Under the pieces are notes generated by a model. That model was not told the origin of the DNA. It saw nothing but the letters and a program-made list of their open reading frames with translations, and did not search any database. This document shows positions 1 through 8,301 of a stretch of 39,138 nt of DNA, in pieces. The stretch is from Candidatus Poribacteria bacterium (GTDB lineage Bacteria; Poribacteria; WGA-4E; WGA-3G): the NCBI GenBank assembly GCA_021295735.1, contig JAGWBU010000006.1, positions 2,286 to 41,423 of the forward strand, given 5' to 3'. The first letter of the stretch is position 1; each line of letters opens with the position of its first letter. The translations under genes were made by a program, and so were the position numbers.

Positions 1-39
1 AATGCCTTTTGGCATTCCCCGGAGACCCGCCCCTACAAT
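1..39. repeat. Hairpin plus partial TTGTAGG-type repeat at window edge
   Basis: The first 16 bases form a perfect hairpin (AATGCC, loop TTTT, GGCATT). Bases 21-39 read GGAGACCCGCCCCTACAAT, which matches the right-hand end of the inverted-repeat element at 2320-2395 (shared CGCC.CTACAAT end). This is probably a member or fragment of the same intergenic repeat family, cut by the window edge. No gene is visible from 1 to 272. Confidence 0.4.
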
Positions 40-210
40 AGGAGTTGTGCGGATTTCTACAAAAACTTTACACACCCGTAATGTAACCTAAATCAAAGTC
101 ATAGACACCTTACATTTAACTGAGAGTGTGCATAATAATGTAAGAGATGTGCTTAGTAGTAGAAATCATATCAATTGTGCCACAAAAAAGCGTTTTGCTT
201 AAATGAAAAT

Positions 211-239
211 GGCAAGACACAGAGACCTCGCCTTACAAT
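211..239. repeat. Intergenic repeat, half-element (CACAGAGACCTCGCC type)
   Basis: Reads GGCAAGACACAGAGACCTCG followed by CCTTACAAT. It is nearly identical to 2367-2395 and similar to 11747-11775. Only the right half of the longer element is recognisable. It lies just downstream of the minus-strand PhyH gene and does not form a clean terminator, because no T-run follows the hairpin on either strand. Confidence 0.55.
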
Positions 240-272
240 ATTAAGAAGTCAATACCGAATGTCTATGTGTTT

Positions 273-1010
273 CTATGAAAGCCCATCCCAATATCTCCAC
301 ATATCTTCAGGGGTATCAAACTTAATTTCATCAAGGTCTTTCCTGCGGTACCTACCGATGAGCGCGATTCTGACGTTCCGTCCGCAATTCGGACCGGCGG
401 TATGGCTCATCTGGTGATGCCAGAAACAGACATCGCCCGCCTTCCCTGTAAATTCATAACTTGGTCCGAGATCAAATGGGGCAACACCACCGGGAAGGCT
501 ATCCAAGTCGTGATGTCTGAAGTATTCCGCCCAGATACGATGGCTTCCAGGCCAAATGGTAAATCCACCACCCTGTTTTTCAACTGTGTCAAGGTAAACG
601 GTTGCACCGAGTGTAAAAGAACCTACAACGCCTTTAGGGACACCGTTTGAAGGGGTATGGTAACCGTCAAGATGTCCTAAAGGTTCGCGCCATTCTCTGT
701 CTGGGTCAGGGAAATTGATGTGTGGACCTGCACCGCCATCGGGATGTAGTTTTCCCTCACCTACCATTTCCTCAGCCATAGCGAAAACTTCGTTACCATA
801 GATTGTTCCCTTGATAACATTTTCGCCACCGATGGGGGCAGTTCGATATCCTTTACGAATCCAAGATTCGGGGTCGTTTCGATCTTCTTCAAGTGACTCC
901 CACACCCTATCCAATGCGGCATCAATTTCTTCCTGAGTTAGCGCGCCGCGCGCAACCAAATACCCGTTTTCTTTGAAAAATTCTTTATCTACGTCTGTTA
1001 ATAAAGGCAT
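273..1010 (-). CDS. Phytanoyl-CoA dioxygenase (PhyH) family protein
   Basis: A 245-residue protein of the Fe(II)/2-oxoglutarate-dependent PhyH family, which hydroxylates small organic substrates. The iron-binding facial triad is visible as H-x-D in HLDGYHTPSNG (around residue 114) and a distal His in HHQMSHTAGPN (around residue 203). The Arg of NVRIALIGRYRR follows and probably binds the 2-oxoglutarate carboxylate. The length is usual for short bacterial PhyH proteins and there is no signal peptide. The ATG at 1010 has AAGGAA upstream. The gene lies 21 bases downstream of the enolase-superfamily gene, so the two are probably co-transcribed and may act on the same catabolic substrate. The substrate cannot be read from the sequence; the family is very diverse. 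Confidence 0.85.
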   Translation of the reverse strand: MPLLTDVDKEFFKENGYLVARGALTQEEIDAALDRVWESLEEDRNDPESWIRKGYRTAPIGGENVIKGTIYGNEVFAMAEEMVGEGKLHPDGGAGPHINFPDPDREWREPLGHLDGYHTPSNGVPKGVVGSFTLGATVYLDTVEKQGGGFTIWPGSHRIWAEYFRHHDLDSLPGGVAPFDLGPSYEFTGKAGDVCFWHHQMSHTAGPNCGRNVRIALIGRYRRKDLDEIKFDTPEDMWRYWDGLS

Positions 1011-1031
1011 AGTTTTGTGTTCCTTTCATAA

Positions 1032-2156
1032 CTAAGCGTTGACAGTAAATCCGTTCTCTTCAACTGCTTTTTGGTACGGATCTTCATCTATTCTCAACCC
1101 AAAACCGGGGAGATCGGGGACATTTACATATCCATTTGAAATAGAATAGCTGGAGTCATCTATTCCTGGTGTTGTTGCATGATCCCATTCAACAAACTCA
1201 AATTTTTCTACTTTTGCAGCGAGATGACCTGTTACAAAATTACCGTAGTATCCACCGTAGTGGTGTGGTGCTGTGCCGACGTTGACTGCATCCAATTCAG
1301 GCCCTAATTCCAACCATCTTGAGAAACCGGGATGGAAAATGTCATATTGCACGATGTCAATCAGTCCGTCTTTCGCCCAATTAACTAAGTGAGGAGATGC
1401 GCCACCTTCACCATCAGCGATTTTAGTCTCTATTCCTTCAGCGTTTAGCCATTCCTTCAGTAGACTATAAACCCGTGCATCCTCGTGGAATGCTTCCTCC
1501 ATCCAATACACGTTTGCGTCTGCTGTTCCGCCTAATACCTGCTTGGTAAGGTTAAGATTGTAGCCGTTGTTTGCATCAATTAGAATTGCGGCATCGGGTC
1601 CCACTGCATTACGCACAGCATGGATCACGTCAATATCGCGTTGTGTGCCTTTTTCAAGCGGCATGTGCATTGCGCCACGTCCAACCTTTATCTTGAAAGC
1701 GTTGTGTCCGCGTGCTTTACCCTCAAGTGCTTCAGAAGCGATAAGCGCTGCAGCTTCCGCATTGTCCTCAAGATGTAAGTCATCAATGTAGAGAGAGGTA
1801 TCGTAGCACGGCGCTTGAAAGTCGCCATATTCACCGGATAACATCGCGTAGACAGGTTTTTGTTCCAACTGTCCAACGAGGTCCCAAAGTGGATATTCCA
1901 TGAACCTAAATTCTTCGATCACGCCGTTTTCTGTATCAAACGCCTCGTTCAGTTGAAATCCGACGATGGCTTCCGCTTTCTCACGTGAAATTGACGAAAA
2001 CCCAATACCGCTTGCACCGTCAGAGGTTGTGATGCGTGCAATGGGAGGTCGCACATGTAATCCGTGTTCACCGAGCCGCGAGTTGCATCCGGCTTTGCGC
2101 GGACGTTCACCTGTCAAACGTGCCCATTCAATTCGTTCTATTTTTGCATTTTCCAA
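1032..2156 (-). CDS. Enolase superfamily (mandelate racemase / muconate lactonizing-like) enzyme
   Basis: A 374-residue cytosolic TIM-barrel enzyme that would abstract a proton alpha to a carboxylate, for example as a sugar-acid dehydratase or racemase. A K-x-K motif (FKIKVGRG) is followed by metal-ligand segments ILIDANNGYN and YWMEEAFHED, then IADGEGG. APHHYGGYYGN supplies a likely catalytic His. KxK plus His resembles the mandelate racemase subgroup. The chosen start is TTG at 2156: AAGGAG lies seven bases upstream, and the nearby ATG is out of frame. It is the first gene of a predicted two-gene unit with the PhyH gene downstream. The N-terminal capping domain (residues 1-115) is somewhat divergent. 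The exact substrate is unknown. Confidence 0.85.
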   Translation of the reverse strand: MENAKIERIEWARLTGERPRKAGCNSRLGEHGLHVRPPIARITTSDGASGIGFSSISREKAEAIVGFQLNEAFDTENGVIEEFRFMEYPLWDLVGQLEQKPVYAMLSGEYGDFQAPCYDTSLYIDDLHLEDNAEAAALIASEALEGKARGHNAFKIKVGRGAMHMPLEKGTQRDIDVIHAVRNAVGPDAAILIDANNGYNLNLTKQVLGGTADANVYWMEEAFHEDARVYSLLKEWLNAEGIETKIADGEGGASPHLVNWAKDGLIDIVQYDIFHPGFSRWLELGPELDAVNVGTAPHHYGGYYGNFVTGHLAAKVEKFEFVEWDHATTPGIDDSSYSISNGYVNVPDLPGFGLRIDEDPYQKAVEENGFTVNA

Positions 2157-2319
2157 AGACGTTCTCCTTACTAACTCAGAATTATCTACAGTCTATCCCA
2201 TAAATCATTTCATGATTTCTCTCAGAAAATAAAATCTTATAGTAAAATCCAATAATATGTTCACATTTCAATGAACAGCAATTCCCACACGCATGCGCTG
2301 GCGAGGTTTCCTAACTATA

Positions 2320-2395
2320 ATTGTAGGGCGGGGCTGTGCCCGCCCGCTATTTTCTTGCCAAGATATGGCGAGGCACAGAGACCTCGCCCTACAAT
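2320..2395. repeat. 76-bp MITE-like inverted-repeat element
   Basis: The element starts ATTGTAGGGCG and ends CGCCCTACAAT, a perfect 11-bp terminal inverted repeat. Inside are two further hairpins: GGGCGGG pairing with CCCGCCC near the left end, and GGCGAGG pairing with CCTCGCC near the right end. It is too short to code for anything. It sits between the minus-strand enolase gene and the DUF1854 gene. Partial relatives occur at 21-39, 211-239 and 11747-11775, and looser relatives at 9883 and 39095. It is probably a non-autonomous mobile element or REP-like repeat; no target-site duplication was confirmed. Confidence 0.65.
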
Positions 2396-2411
2396 GTTTA
2401 TGAGATACATT

Positions 2412-2921
2412 CTACATTTGCGTTTGAAGTAAAGCAATGCTCTTCGGGTCTAATTTGTTATAGTTCTCAATTTCATATCGGTTGCCATCAGCATCTTTAA
2501 TGAGGACGCGTCCGCTTTCAAGGGTGACAATATCGTATCGGGTGCGGATACCGAACTCTACATCGCCTTGAGTAGTTTCGACATCCCACGTTGTAACGCC
2601 GAATTGTCCATCAAGCGAGTTGATTTTGGTAATTTTCGGCATAAAATATCGTTTTTGCAACTCTTCCGTGAGGACATCGCGTGAATTAGGCGTGAGTTTT
2701 TTGACATCCTCAACGATACCGAGTTCGTTTCCCTCGTTATCTAAAAGGGCGATGTACCGCGTGGTTTCACTTACTGGAAAACTACGCACAGGTTCAACCT
2801 TCGTGTGAGTTGTTCCATCCGGGAGTTGGACAACAAGTTCTGCAAATGCGTTTCGACCAATACTAACCTTGCTTGCGTCAAGGAATTTTAACTCATCAGC
2901 AACCTTAATCGCTTCATTCAT
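2412..2921 (-). CDS. DUF1854 family protein
   Basis: A 169-residue soluble protein with no signal peptide or membrane segment. The middle and C-terminal parts, with YFMPKITKI, WDVETTQGDVEFGIR and a final DADGNRYEI segment, match the DUF1854 family as I recall it. In proteobacteria DUF1854 proteins are encoded beside an ABC exporter-type transporter and sometimes near cyanophycin metabolism genes, and the same pairing is seen here: the ABC gene ends 29 bases upstream. The ATG at 2921 has AGGAGAGAGG just upstream. I infer a role as an accessory or regulatory subunit of that transporter. No biochemical function is established, and no cyanophycin synthetase or cyanophycinase lies in the window. 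Confidence 0.75.
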   Translation of the reverse strand: MNEAIKVADELKFLDASKVSIGRNAFAELVVQLPDGTTHTKVEPVRSFPVSETTRYIALLDNEGNELGIVEDVKKLTPNSRDVLTEELQKRYFMPKITKINSLDGQFGVTTWDVETTQGDVEFGIRTRYDIVTLESGRVLIKDADGNRYEIENYNKLDPKSIALLQTQM

Positions 2922-2950
2922 TAGCCTCTCTCCTCTAATCTATTGTGATG

Positions 2951-5467
2951 CTACCAAGCGCGTATTTTAGACAATTCAGTCTGTTTTTGACACAGACTGG
3001 CGTAAGTGCCGTCTTTAGCGATCAGTTCCTCATGTGTACCCATTTCGTCAACTTCACCTTCTTTCAAAACGATGAGTCGATCGGCATATTTTAGGGTTGA
3101 TAACCTATGCGCGATTGCAAAGACTGTCCTACCTTGTACGAGCCGTTCCAACGCTTCTTGGATTTTAGATTCCGTCTCAGTGTCAACAGATGAAGTGGCT
3201 TCGTCTAAAATCAGGATGCGCGGATTTTTCAAGATTGCGCGTGCGATAGAGATCCTTTGACGTTCACCACCTGAGACGCGTGCACCTCGTTCACCGACCA
3301 TTGTGTCGTAACCGTCAGGGAATTTGATAATAAAATCATGCGCATTTGCAGCCTTAGCAGATGCGATAATCTCATGCCGAGATGCGCCAGGTTTTGAGTA
3401 CCCTATATTCTCAGCGATTGTGCCTGCAAACAGGAATGGGTCTTGTAATACAACCCCAACCTGCTGTCGTAGTGCCTTGAGCCGAATATCTTTGCTGTTG
3501 TGACCGTCAATTTCTATTGTGCCTTCATTTGGATCGTAAAAACGGGTAATCAAATTGATGAGCGTGCTTTTCCCCGCGCCACTGTGTCCAACTAATCCTA
3601 TCATTTCACCGGGCTGCACCTGAAAACTTACACCATTTAGTGCATCCTTTTCACTGTCGTAAGAGAAATAGACATCCTTAAATTCGATTGCCCCGCTAAT
3701 ATTCGCGAGTGCAACAGCATCCCTTTTATCTGCAACACTTGGTGGCGTATCCAAAATTTCAAATACACGTTCTGCGGAGGTGCCTGCGCGGATAAACCTT
3801 TCATTCATTTGGCAGAGGGTATACACAGGTCCAAAGAATTGCATCATGTATGATTGAAACATGACCAGCGTACCCAGTGTTAAATCGCCTTGGAATAGCT
3901 GCCATCCTCCAACTAACCAGATTATGATAGACCCAGAATAGGTAAAAAATTGCATCATTGGACGGTAAAGCGTTCCAAGTTTGGCTGCGTTCATTTCACC
4001 GGAAAATACCTGATGGGTTAGGTCGCTGAATCGACTAATCTCATACCGTTCACGTGCAAACGCTTTAACAACGCGCACCCCAGGAATTGTGCTGGATAGA
4101 ATTGTGCTAATGTTTGCATAGCGTTTCCATAATGCAGAATATACTTTTCCCATCTTTTTGCCAAAAAAGATAGTGAAAAAGATAAGACAAGGAATTGGAA
4201 TTAACGTCCATAACGCAAGTTTCCAACTGAAAATGAACATGATAATACACATATTGATCAGAGTTAGAGAATCACCAACAATATCCTGTACTCCATTTGC
4301 AATGAAATCCCGAAGTCTTGATACATCGTGTGTGATTCTGGACATCAGATTACCAGTGTCGCGTTCATGGAAAAAGTCAATGGAGAGCGCGTTCAGATGT
4401 TCGTATGTCTCGTTTTGGAGTCGTCGAGTGATATTCTGACCTACCCATGCCATCATATACCCACGAACAGAGGAAATTACCATCGTAAAGACTCTAATAC
4501 CTGCCATGAATGAAATAAGCCAAATTAGATGTCCAAAACTACCACCGAGTGGCATACTACCTAACCATCCGCTTAGCGTATTTTTTATGCCTTCCAGGTG
4601 TCCCCAACTTGTTTCTGGAAGTTGAGCGGGAATCGGATCTTCATTAGCAACAGCGGCAGAGACAACAGTTCCCGCGGGTTCAAGGATATTGTCAACTAAC
4701 TCTTTACTTAGAATAGGTGGAAGCACAGCGACAAACCGAATTATCAGCATCAATAGGAAAGCCGGAATCATGACATGTAAAAATGGGACAGCATATTTGA
4801 ACAGGCGGAAAATAAGTTTGCTGTTTTGAACACAGTTTACACAAACACCAGACCAACTGGGAATTGGTTCTCCGCATTTCTCACATCGGCTTTTATCGCC
4901 GCCTGGCTGCATTCCGGAGGGACCACCAGGGCCGCGCCTGCCACGCCGTCTGCCTCCTGGGCCGCGACCACCGCTGCCACGCGCGCCATCTTCTGAATCG
5001 CCTTCCTTTTGTAGAGAAAATTTTTCCAATTCCGATACAGCAAGGTTGAATTTTGGGGTTAACCTTTTTGAATAGCGTGCCAATTCAAAGGCATTTTCTG
5101 ATGTGGTAACCTTGAGTATGTTATTGCCGTACATCTCAAGGATTTCAATGTCTTCAACGGAGGTGAGAGCCACCTCTCGAATATCGTGTCCAAGGACACC
5201 GCGCTGATTAAAAGCAATCAGTCGCTTATCTGTAGCTAATAGCCAATCTTTTCCATAAGTTCCATCAAACCGTAAGTCGGTTGAAACGGCAACTTTAATT
5301 TCCTCCCCTTTTTCAAATAGTCCTTGTGCCTGTTTTTGTAGGATTTCAGGTACTTCTTCCTTCGTCGTTAACTCGTTATTCCCTTTCTTTCGGAAACGGA
5401 GTTTACCATTATAAGACCCCATCCGGTGGGATCTCCCGCGCCTTGAACCTGACATCGGATCGTGCAT
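2951..5467 (-). CDS. ABC exporter (fused permease-ATPase) with PH-like N-terminus and zinc ribbon
   Basis: An 838-residue half-transporter, longer than the usual 580-620 of its class. Residues 1-150 resemble a small PH-like domain (LLATDKRLIAFNQRG, then VEDIEILEMYGNNILKV). A Gly/Arg-rich linker of about 30 residues follows, then a four-cysteine zinc ribbon (CEKCGEPIPSWSGVCVNC, about residue 200). The exporter-type membrane domain with about six helices spans roughly 220-520. The C-terminal nucleotide-binding domain has Walker A GHSGAGKST, signature VSGGERQ, Walker B ILILDEATSS and the H-loop AIAHRLST, so it should hydrolyse ATP. It would work as a homodimer in the inner membrane, probably with the DUF1854 protein encoded next. 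The substrate is unknown. No strong ribosome binding site precedes the ATG at 5467, so a slightly later start is possible. Confidence 0.85.
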   Translation of the reverse strand: MHDPMSGSRRGRSHRMGSYNGKLRFRKKGNNELTTKEEVPEILQKQAQGLFEKGEEIKVAVSTDLRFDGTYGKDWLLATDKRLIAFNQRGVLGHDIREVALTSVEDIEILEMYGNNILKVTTSENAFELARYSKRLTPKFNLAVSELEKFSLQKEGDSEDGARGSGGRGPGGRRRGRRGPGGPSGMQPGGDKSRCEKCGEPIPSWSGVCVNCVQNSKLIFRLFKYAVPFLHVMIPAFLLMLIIRFVAVLPPILSKELVDNILEPAGTVVSAAVANEDPIPAQLPETSWGHLEGIKNTLSGWLGSMPLGGSFGHLIWLISFMAGIRVFTMVISSVRGYMMAWVGQNITRRLQNETYEHLNALSIDFFHERDTGNLMSRITHDVSRLRDFIANGVQDIVGDSLTLINMCIIMFIFSWKLALWTLIPIPCLIFFTIFFGKKMGKVYSALWKRYANISTILSSTIPGVRVVKAFARERYEISRFSDLTHQVFSGEMNAAKLGTLYRPMMQFFTYSGSIIIWLVGGWQLFQGDLTLGTLVMFQSYMMQFFGPVYTLCQMNERFIRAGTSAERVFEILDTPPSVADKRDAVALANISGAIEFKDVYFSYDSEKDALNGVSFQVQPGEMIGLVGHSGAGKSTLINLITRFYDPNEGTIEIDGHNSKDIRLKALRQQVGVVLQDPFLFAGTIAENIGYSKPGASRHEIIASAKAANAHDFIIKFPDGYDTMVGERGARVSGGERQRISIARAILKNPRILILDEATSSVDTETESKIQEALERLVQGRTVFAIAHRLSTLKYADRLIVLKEGEVDEMGTHEELIAKDGTYASLCQKQTELSKIRAW

Positions 5468-5821
5468 AAATCAAACCCCACAGAATTAATTTATACTAAA
5501 TCACAAAATATATAGACATCCATCTGCAGACGCACTTCAGGAGCGTACGCTCAATGATGTCAAAGTAATTATAGTTTTTTATTAAAGACTTTTCTATTTA
5601 ACGAATTTTGAAGGGAAAAGTTGAAGTAAAATTTTTTATGCTTACGGAGAGACGGATTAATTTTGTGGCGATATTTGCACAGGTTGACTGGGGTTGTCAA
5701 TGTCTGAAGTATGGAGAAATACGTTGCCATTAATAAGGAAGGGTATCTTCTGCAGGGTAGGTTGTGCTTTGCTCAAGTCTAACTGGAAGCCATAAACAAC
5801 TTTAAAAGAAGGAGTTCCCGG
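5468..5821. other. Gene-free interval with one perfect palindrome
   Basis: These 354 bases separate two minus-strand units and hold no convincing ORF; a 31-codon plus-strand ORF near 5638 has no coding support. At 5541-5552 there is a perfect 12-bp palindrome, GAGCGTACGCTC. On the minus strand it lies just downstream of a TTGACA hexamer, but no -10 box stands at the right distance. It could be an operator for the ABC/DUF1854 unit, or chance. Confidence 0.4.
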
Positions 5822-6583
5822 TTAATAGTCAATTACTTCTAAATCTTGCATCCGCTCAAGTGCGAAAACACGAATATCTTGACGCAATTCACAAAACCCT
5901 TCTACACACAATGTTTGTCCAGACTCGCGACTGTTCGGTATATTAAATAGTCGATCTGGGACAACCACGCGTGTCATCCATGTCTTAGCGTTTGGCTTCT
6001 TATAGTCAAATTGAATTCTCTGATTGTTGTTAATAGCAGATTGGATCTCCTTAACTTGTGGCGCGAACTCTGATTGGGACGGATTCAGGGTAAAGTCCCC
6101 AAAAATGTCGCCTTTTTCATACATGCTTTCATGACACGGCTTGCAAATCAATTCGAGATTATCCAACTCGTTTGTTCCGCCTTCACATAAATCAATCTCA
6201 TGGACTAGATAAACGTCTCCTTCTTCTCCGCAGCTTGAACAGATTGAACCGTTCTGCTGGATGAGGTAACGTTTGCGTTCATTCCAATCCGGTGGCCAAC
6301 TCGGCAAAAAGTCATAAATTAAGGTTAAAGTGTCTTTTAGTTTTGTTAGTTCAGCGGATAAACTTCTTATCTCTTCCTCCGATGCGACCTCTCTATCTGG
6401 AACTTCGTCACGCACAAAGAGTGACAAAATGAGTTGTGATCTCTTTTGACGCAAAATTCCTTCAATTTCTTCTTCCCGCATTTGCAGCTTAATTAGACAA
6501 GAAGAATGGAGATGGTTGCCGTTAGATAGATCGATATCGTATTCATAGTCAGCAAATTGTTTACACACGGTACAGTAAGGCAT
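5822..6583 (-). CDS. HNH endonuclease-like protein with C-terminal WYL-like domain
   Basis: A 253-residue protein. The N-terminus has CTVC (residues 4-7) and a later H...C pair (HLHSSCL), a likely small zinc site. A Glu/Lys-rich helical stretch follows. At about residues 115-155 there is an HNH-type zinc/nuclease core: CSSC, then VHEIDLCEGGTNELDNLELIC and CKPCH. Residues 180-253 read like a WYL fold (IQFDYKKPNAKTWMTRVVVP, ending RVFALERMQDLEV), a domain that binds ligands or nucleic acid in many defence and regulatory proteins. The start is set at the ATG at 6583, which has GAGGA six bases upstream; a TTG six bases earlier is poorly spaced. It follows the AAA-nuclease gene by 14 bases, so the two are co-transcribed. 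HNH plus WYL is an unusual combination. Its role is unknown; DNA cleavage or sensing is inference. Confidence 0.7.
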   Translation of the reverse strand: MPYCTVCKQFADYEYDIDLSNGNHLHSSCLIKLQMREEEIEGILRQKRSQLILSLFVRDEVPDREVASEEEIRSLSAELTKLKDTLTLIYDFLPSWPPDWNERKRYLIQQNGSICSSCGEEGDVYLVHEIDLCEGGTNELDNLELICKPCHESMYEKGDIFGDFTLNPSQSEFAPQVKEIQSAINNNQRIQFDYKKPNAKTWMTRVVVPDRLFNIPNSRESGQTLCVEGFCELRQDIRVFALERMQDLEVIDY

Positions 6584-6597
6584 TTTCAATCCTCATT

Positions 6598-8217
6598 TTA
6601 ATTGTCAAAACTTTCTGCTGAGGGGCGTTCCTGCATAACAGGAATAACATAACTCCGAATTTTAAAACTTTCAATTTCTTCTGTCTCAGAACGTGGTTCT
6701 GGATTGGTGCGATGGTCAAAGACAACATAGTAGCCCTCTATTGCACATTCCAATTTGAGGTATGATGCAAGTTGCCGCTTACCTTTCTGATAACTTACTT
6801 CGCCTCTCCACACTTTTGTTTCGACCACGTATTTTCGCTGATTATGAGTGATGAGTAGGTCCATCCTACCACGTCCGGTTTGCACCTCAATGTGCATAAA
6901 TCCACCTACCAACCGGACAAACTGCTCAAGATACTCTAATAGCAGATGCCTCCCCACAGATTCTTGCGGCGTGTCTGGTACTTGGAGTATCTTAAAGCCC
7001 GCGCGTGCTATGAAATCTCGGAAGTTATCAAGCAACGTCCCCATCTCTATATTTCCAGTCGTTGAGAGGTAATCAAGGAAACCTTCGCGAGTGTCTTCAG
7101 GGAGATATTCCTGCTCTAACCCGTTCACTGCAGATTTGAACATCTGTAAGATACAATAAAAATAAATTGGGTTAGCAATTTCACACATACCGTCCGTGCC
7201 TTGTTTTATGACTCCATAGGTTGCAAGTTCACTGATAAGATCATCGCGAAGATTAAAAGCCGGACCATCATCAGATGCAGTAATTCGCATCAAAATACTT
7301 TCAAAACGTGGGTTTCTGCGGATATTTGTTGTCAAATGGTCAATGTTCGTATTTCGTTCATGGAGCAGCTGGAAGTGTGCTTGTAAGAAATGGTCCATCG
7401 TAATAGATTCTGTCTTTGGAATCTCAAACTCATCAGTAAGTATTTGTGCCAATCGGTTGACGAGAAAAGGCTGCCCCGCAGTCTGCTTGTGTATGGATTC
7501 AATTACTTCAGACTTAAAGGGTTGTCCAACTTCTTCTGTGTACTGCTGTAGTAGTTCCCGTACCTGTTCAGGTGTAAAGTTCGGGAGGTGAAATTCATCT
7601 TGAATGTTGAAAGGAGATATAGAGCGGTCATAATTAAGTTGCGCGATACTTTTTACGCCGACAATACCAACGCTGTGAGGACATTTCGGGGTGGAATTTG
7701 AAATATAGATACGACGAAGTGAATGAAGAAAACCTACTAATGCTTCTTGTGGGATGCCGTCAAATTCGTCTATGATTAGAATAACCCAATGCATATTATA
7801 TTCAGATTTTAGAATATTGTCTAACATTCTAAAGAATCTTCGCATTGAAACTTGATCGGTAATATTCGTATTTTCTAAATATTGACGAAGTGTTTCTGAT
7901 AGCGTGTGTCCTTTTTTTTCCAAAACATTTACTATTTCATCACATAAATCTTGATAGAAATAGTTGTAAAATGTTGATGGAATGGATCCTTCAAATTCCT
8001 CAAAATTCAGCTGAATTGGTAAGCAAGTTGGTTCGCTGTCTGTGAATACGTTCAGCGCATTTTGAAAGAAGGTGGTCTTGCCAGTCTGACGCGGTGCGAA
8101 GATAACGATATAACGTCCGTCTTTGATACGCGCAATGAAATCATTAAGCTCCGCAGCACGACTGACAACATAGTTCTTCTCTGGATGAACAGGACCTTGC
8201 GTCCCAAAACGTCTCAT
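6598..8217 (-). CDS. AAA-like ATPase with C-terminal PD-(D/E)XK nuclease-like domain
   Basis: A 539-residue protein. Walker A is APRQTGKTT (residues 41-49) and Walker B is WVILIIDEFDGI (about residue 148), typical of the AAA-ATPase-like/AAA_35 group. A helical lid and winged-helix-like region follow (to about 330; FLVNRLAQIL). The C-terminus has a restriction-nuclease-like core, GRGRMDLLITHN then KYVVETKVWRG, matching D...E-x-K of PD-(D/E)XK enzymes. AGGA stands eight bases before the ATG and a strong promoter lies upstream. Families with this layout are abundant and poorly understood in Bacteroidetes and Poribacteria-like genomes and are often suspected of mobile or defence roles. Together with the HNH-WYL gene it forms a compact cassette; a joint function is inference. 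Confidence 0.8.
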   Translation of the reverse strand: MRRFGTQGPVHPEKNYVVSRAAELNDFIARIKDGRYIVIFAPRQTGKTTFFQNALNVFTDSEPTCLPIQLNFEEFEGSIPSTFYNYFYQDLCDEIVNVLEKKGHTLSETLRQYLENTNITDQVSMRRFFRMLDNILKSEYNMHWVILIIDEFDGIPQEALVGFLHSLRRIYISNSTPKCPHSVGIVGVKSIAQLNYDRSISPFNIQDEFHLPNFTPEQVRELLQQYTEEVGQPFKSEVIESIHKQTAGQPFLVNRLAQILTDEFEIPKTESITMDHFLQAHFQLLHERNTNIDHLTTNIRRNPRFESILMRITASDDGPAFNLRDDLISELATYGVIKQGTDGMCEIANPIYFYCILQMFKSAVNGLEQEYLPEDTREGFLDYLSTTGNIEMGTLLDNFRDFIARAGFKILQVPDTPQESVGRHLLLEYLEQFVRLVGGFMHIEVQTGRGRMDLLITHNQRKYVVETKVWRGEVSYQKGKRQLASYLKLECAIEGYYVVFDHRTNPEPRSETEEIESFKIRSYVIPVMQERPSAESFDN

Positions 8218-8252
8218 TTTCTTTTCCTAATCTATAGTATTTTACGGAGATA

Positions 8253-8281
8253 AGGATAGCATAAGGAGATGTAGTTGTCAA
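8253..8281 (-). promoter_or_regulatory. Predicted sigma70-type promoter for the AAA/HNH-WYL cassette
   Basis: On the minus strand, TTGACA (8281-8276), a 17-base spacer and TATCCT (8258-8253), with TGC directly before the -10 giving an extended -10. Transcription would start around 8246, leaving a leader of about 30 bases to the ATG at 8217. This is one of the best promoter matches in the window. Confidence 0.6.
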
Positions 8282-8301
8282 GAGGGTGTTTGATAGATTT
8301 T

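Noticed and set aside
175-417. Plus-strand 80-codon ORF opposite the end of the PhyH gene
   Set aside because: It overlaps a repeat and the clearly coding minus strand; no ribosome binding site or family signal.
2412-5467. A cyanophycin (storage polymer) gene cluster around DUF1854
   Set aside because: Neither cyanophycin synthetase nor cyanophycinase is present within the window; only the transporter pair is.
5541-5575. Promoter with TTGACA near 5564 on the minus strand for the ABC gene
   Set aside because: No -10 box occurs 16-18 bases downstream; only the GAGCGTACGCTC palindrome is retained as a note.
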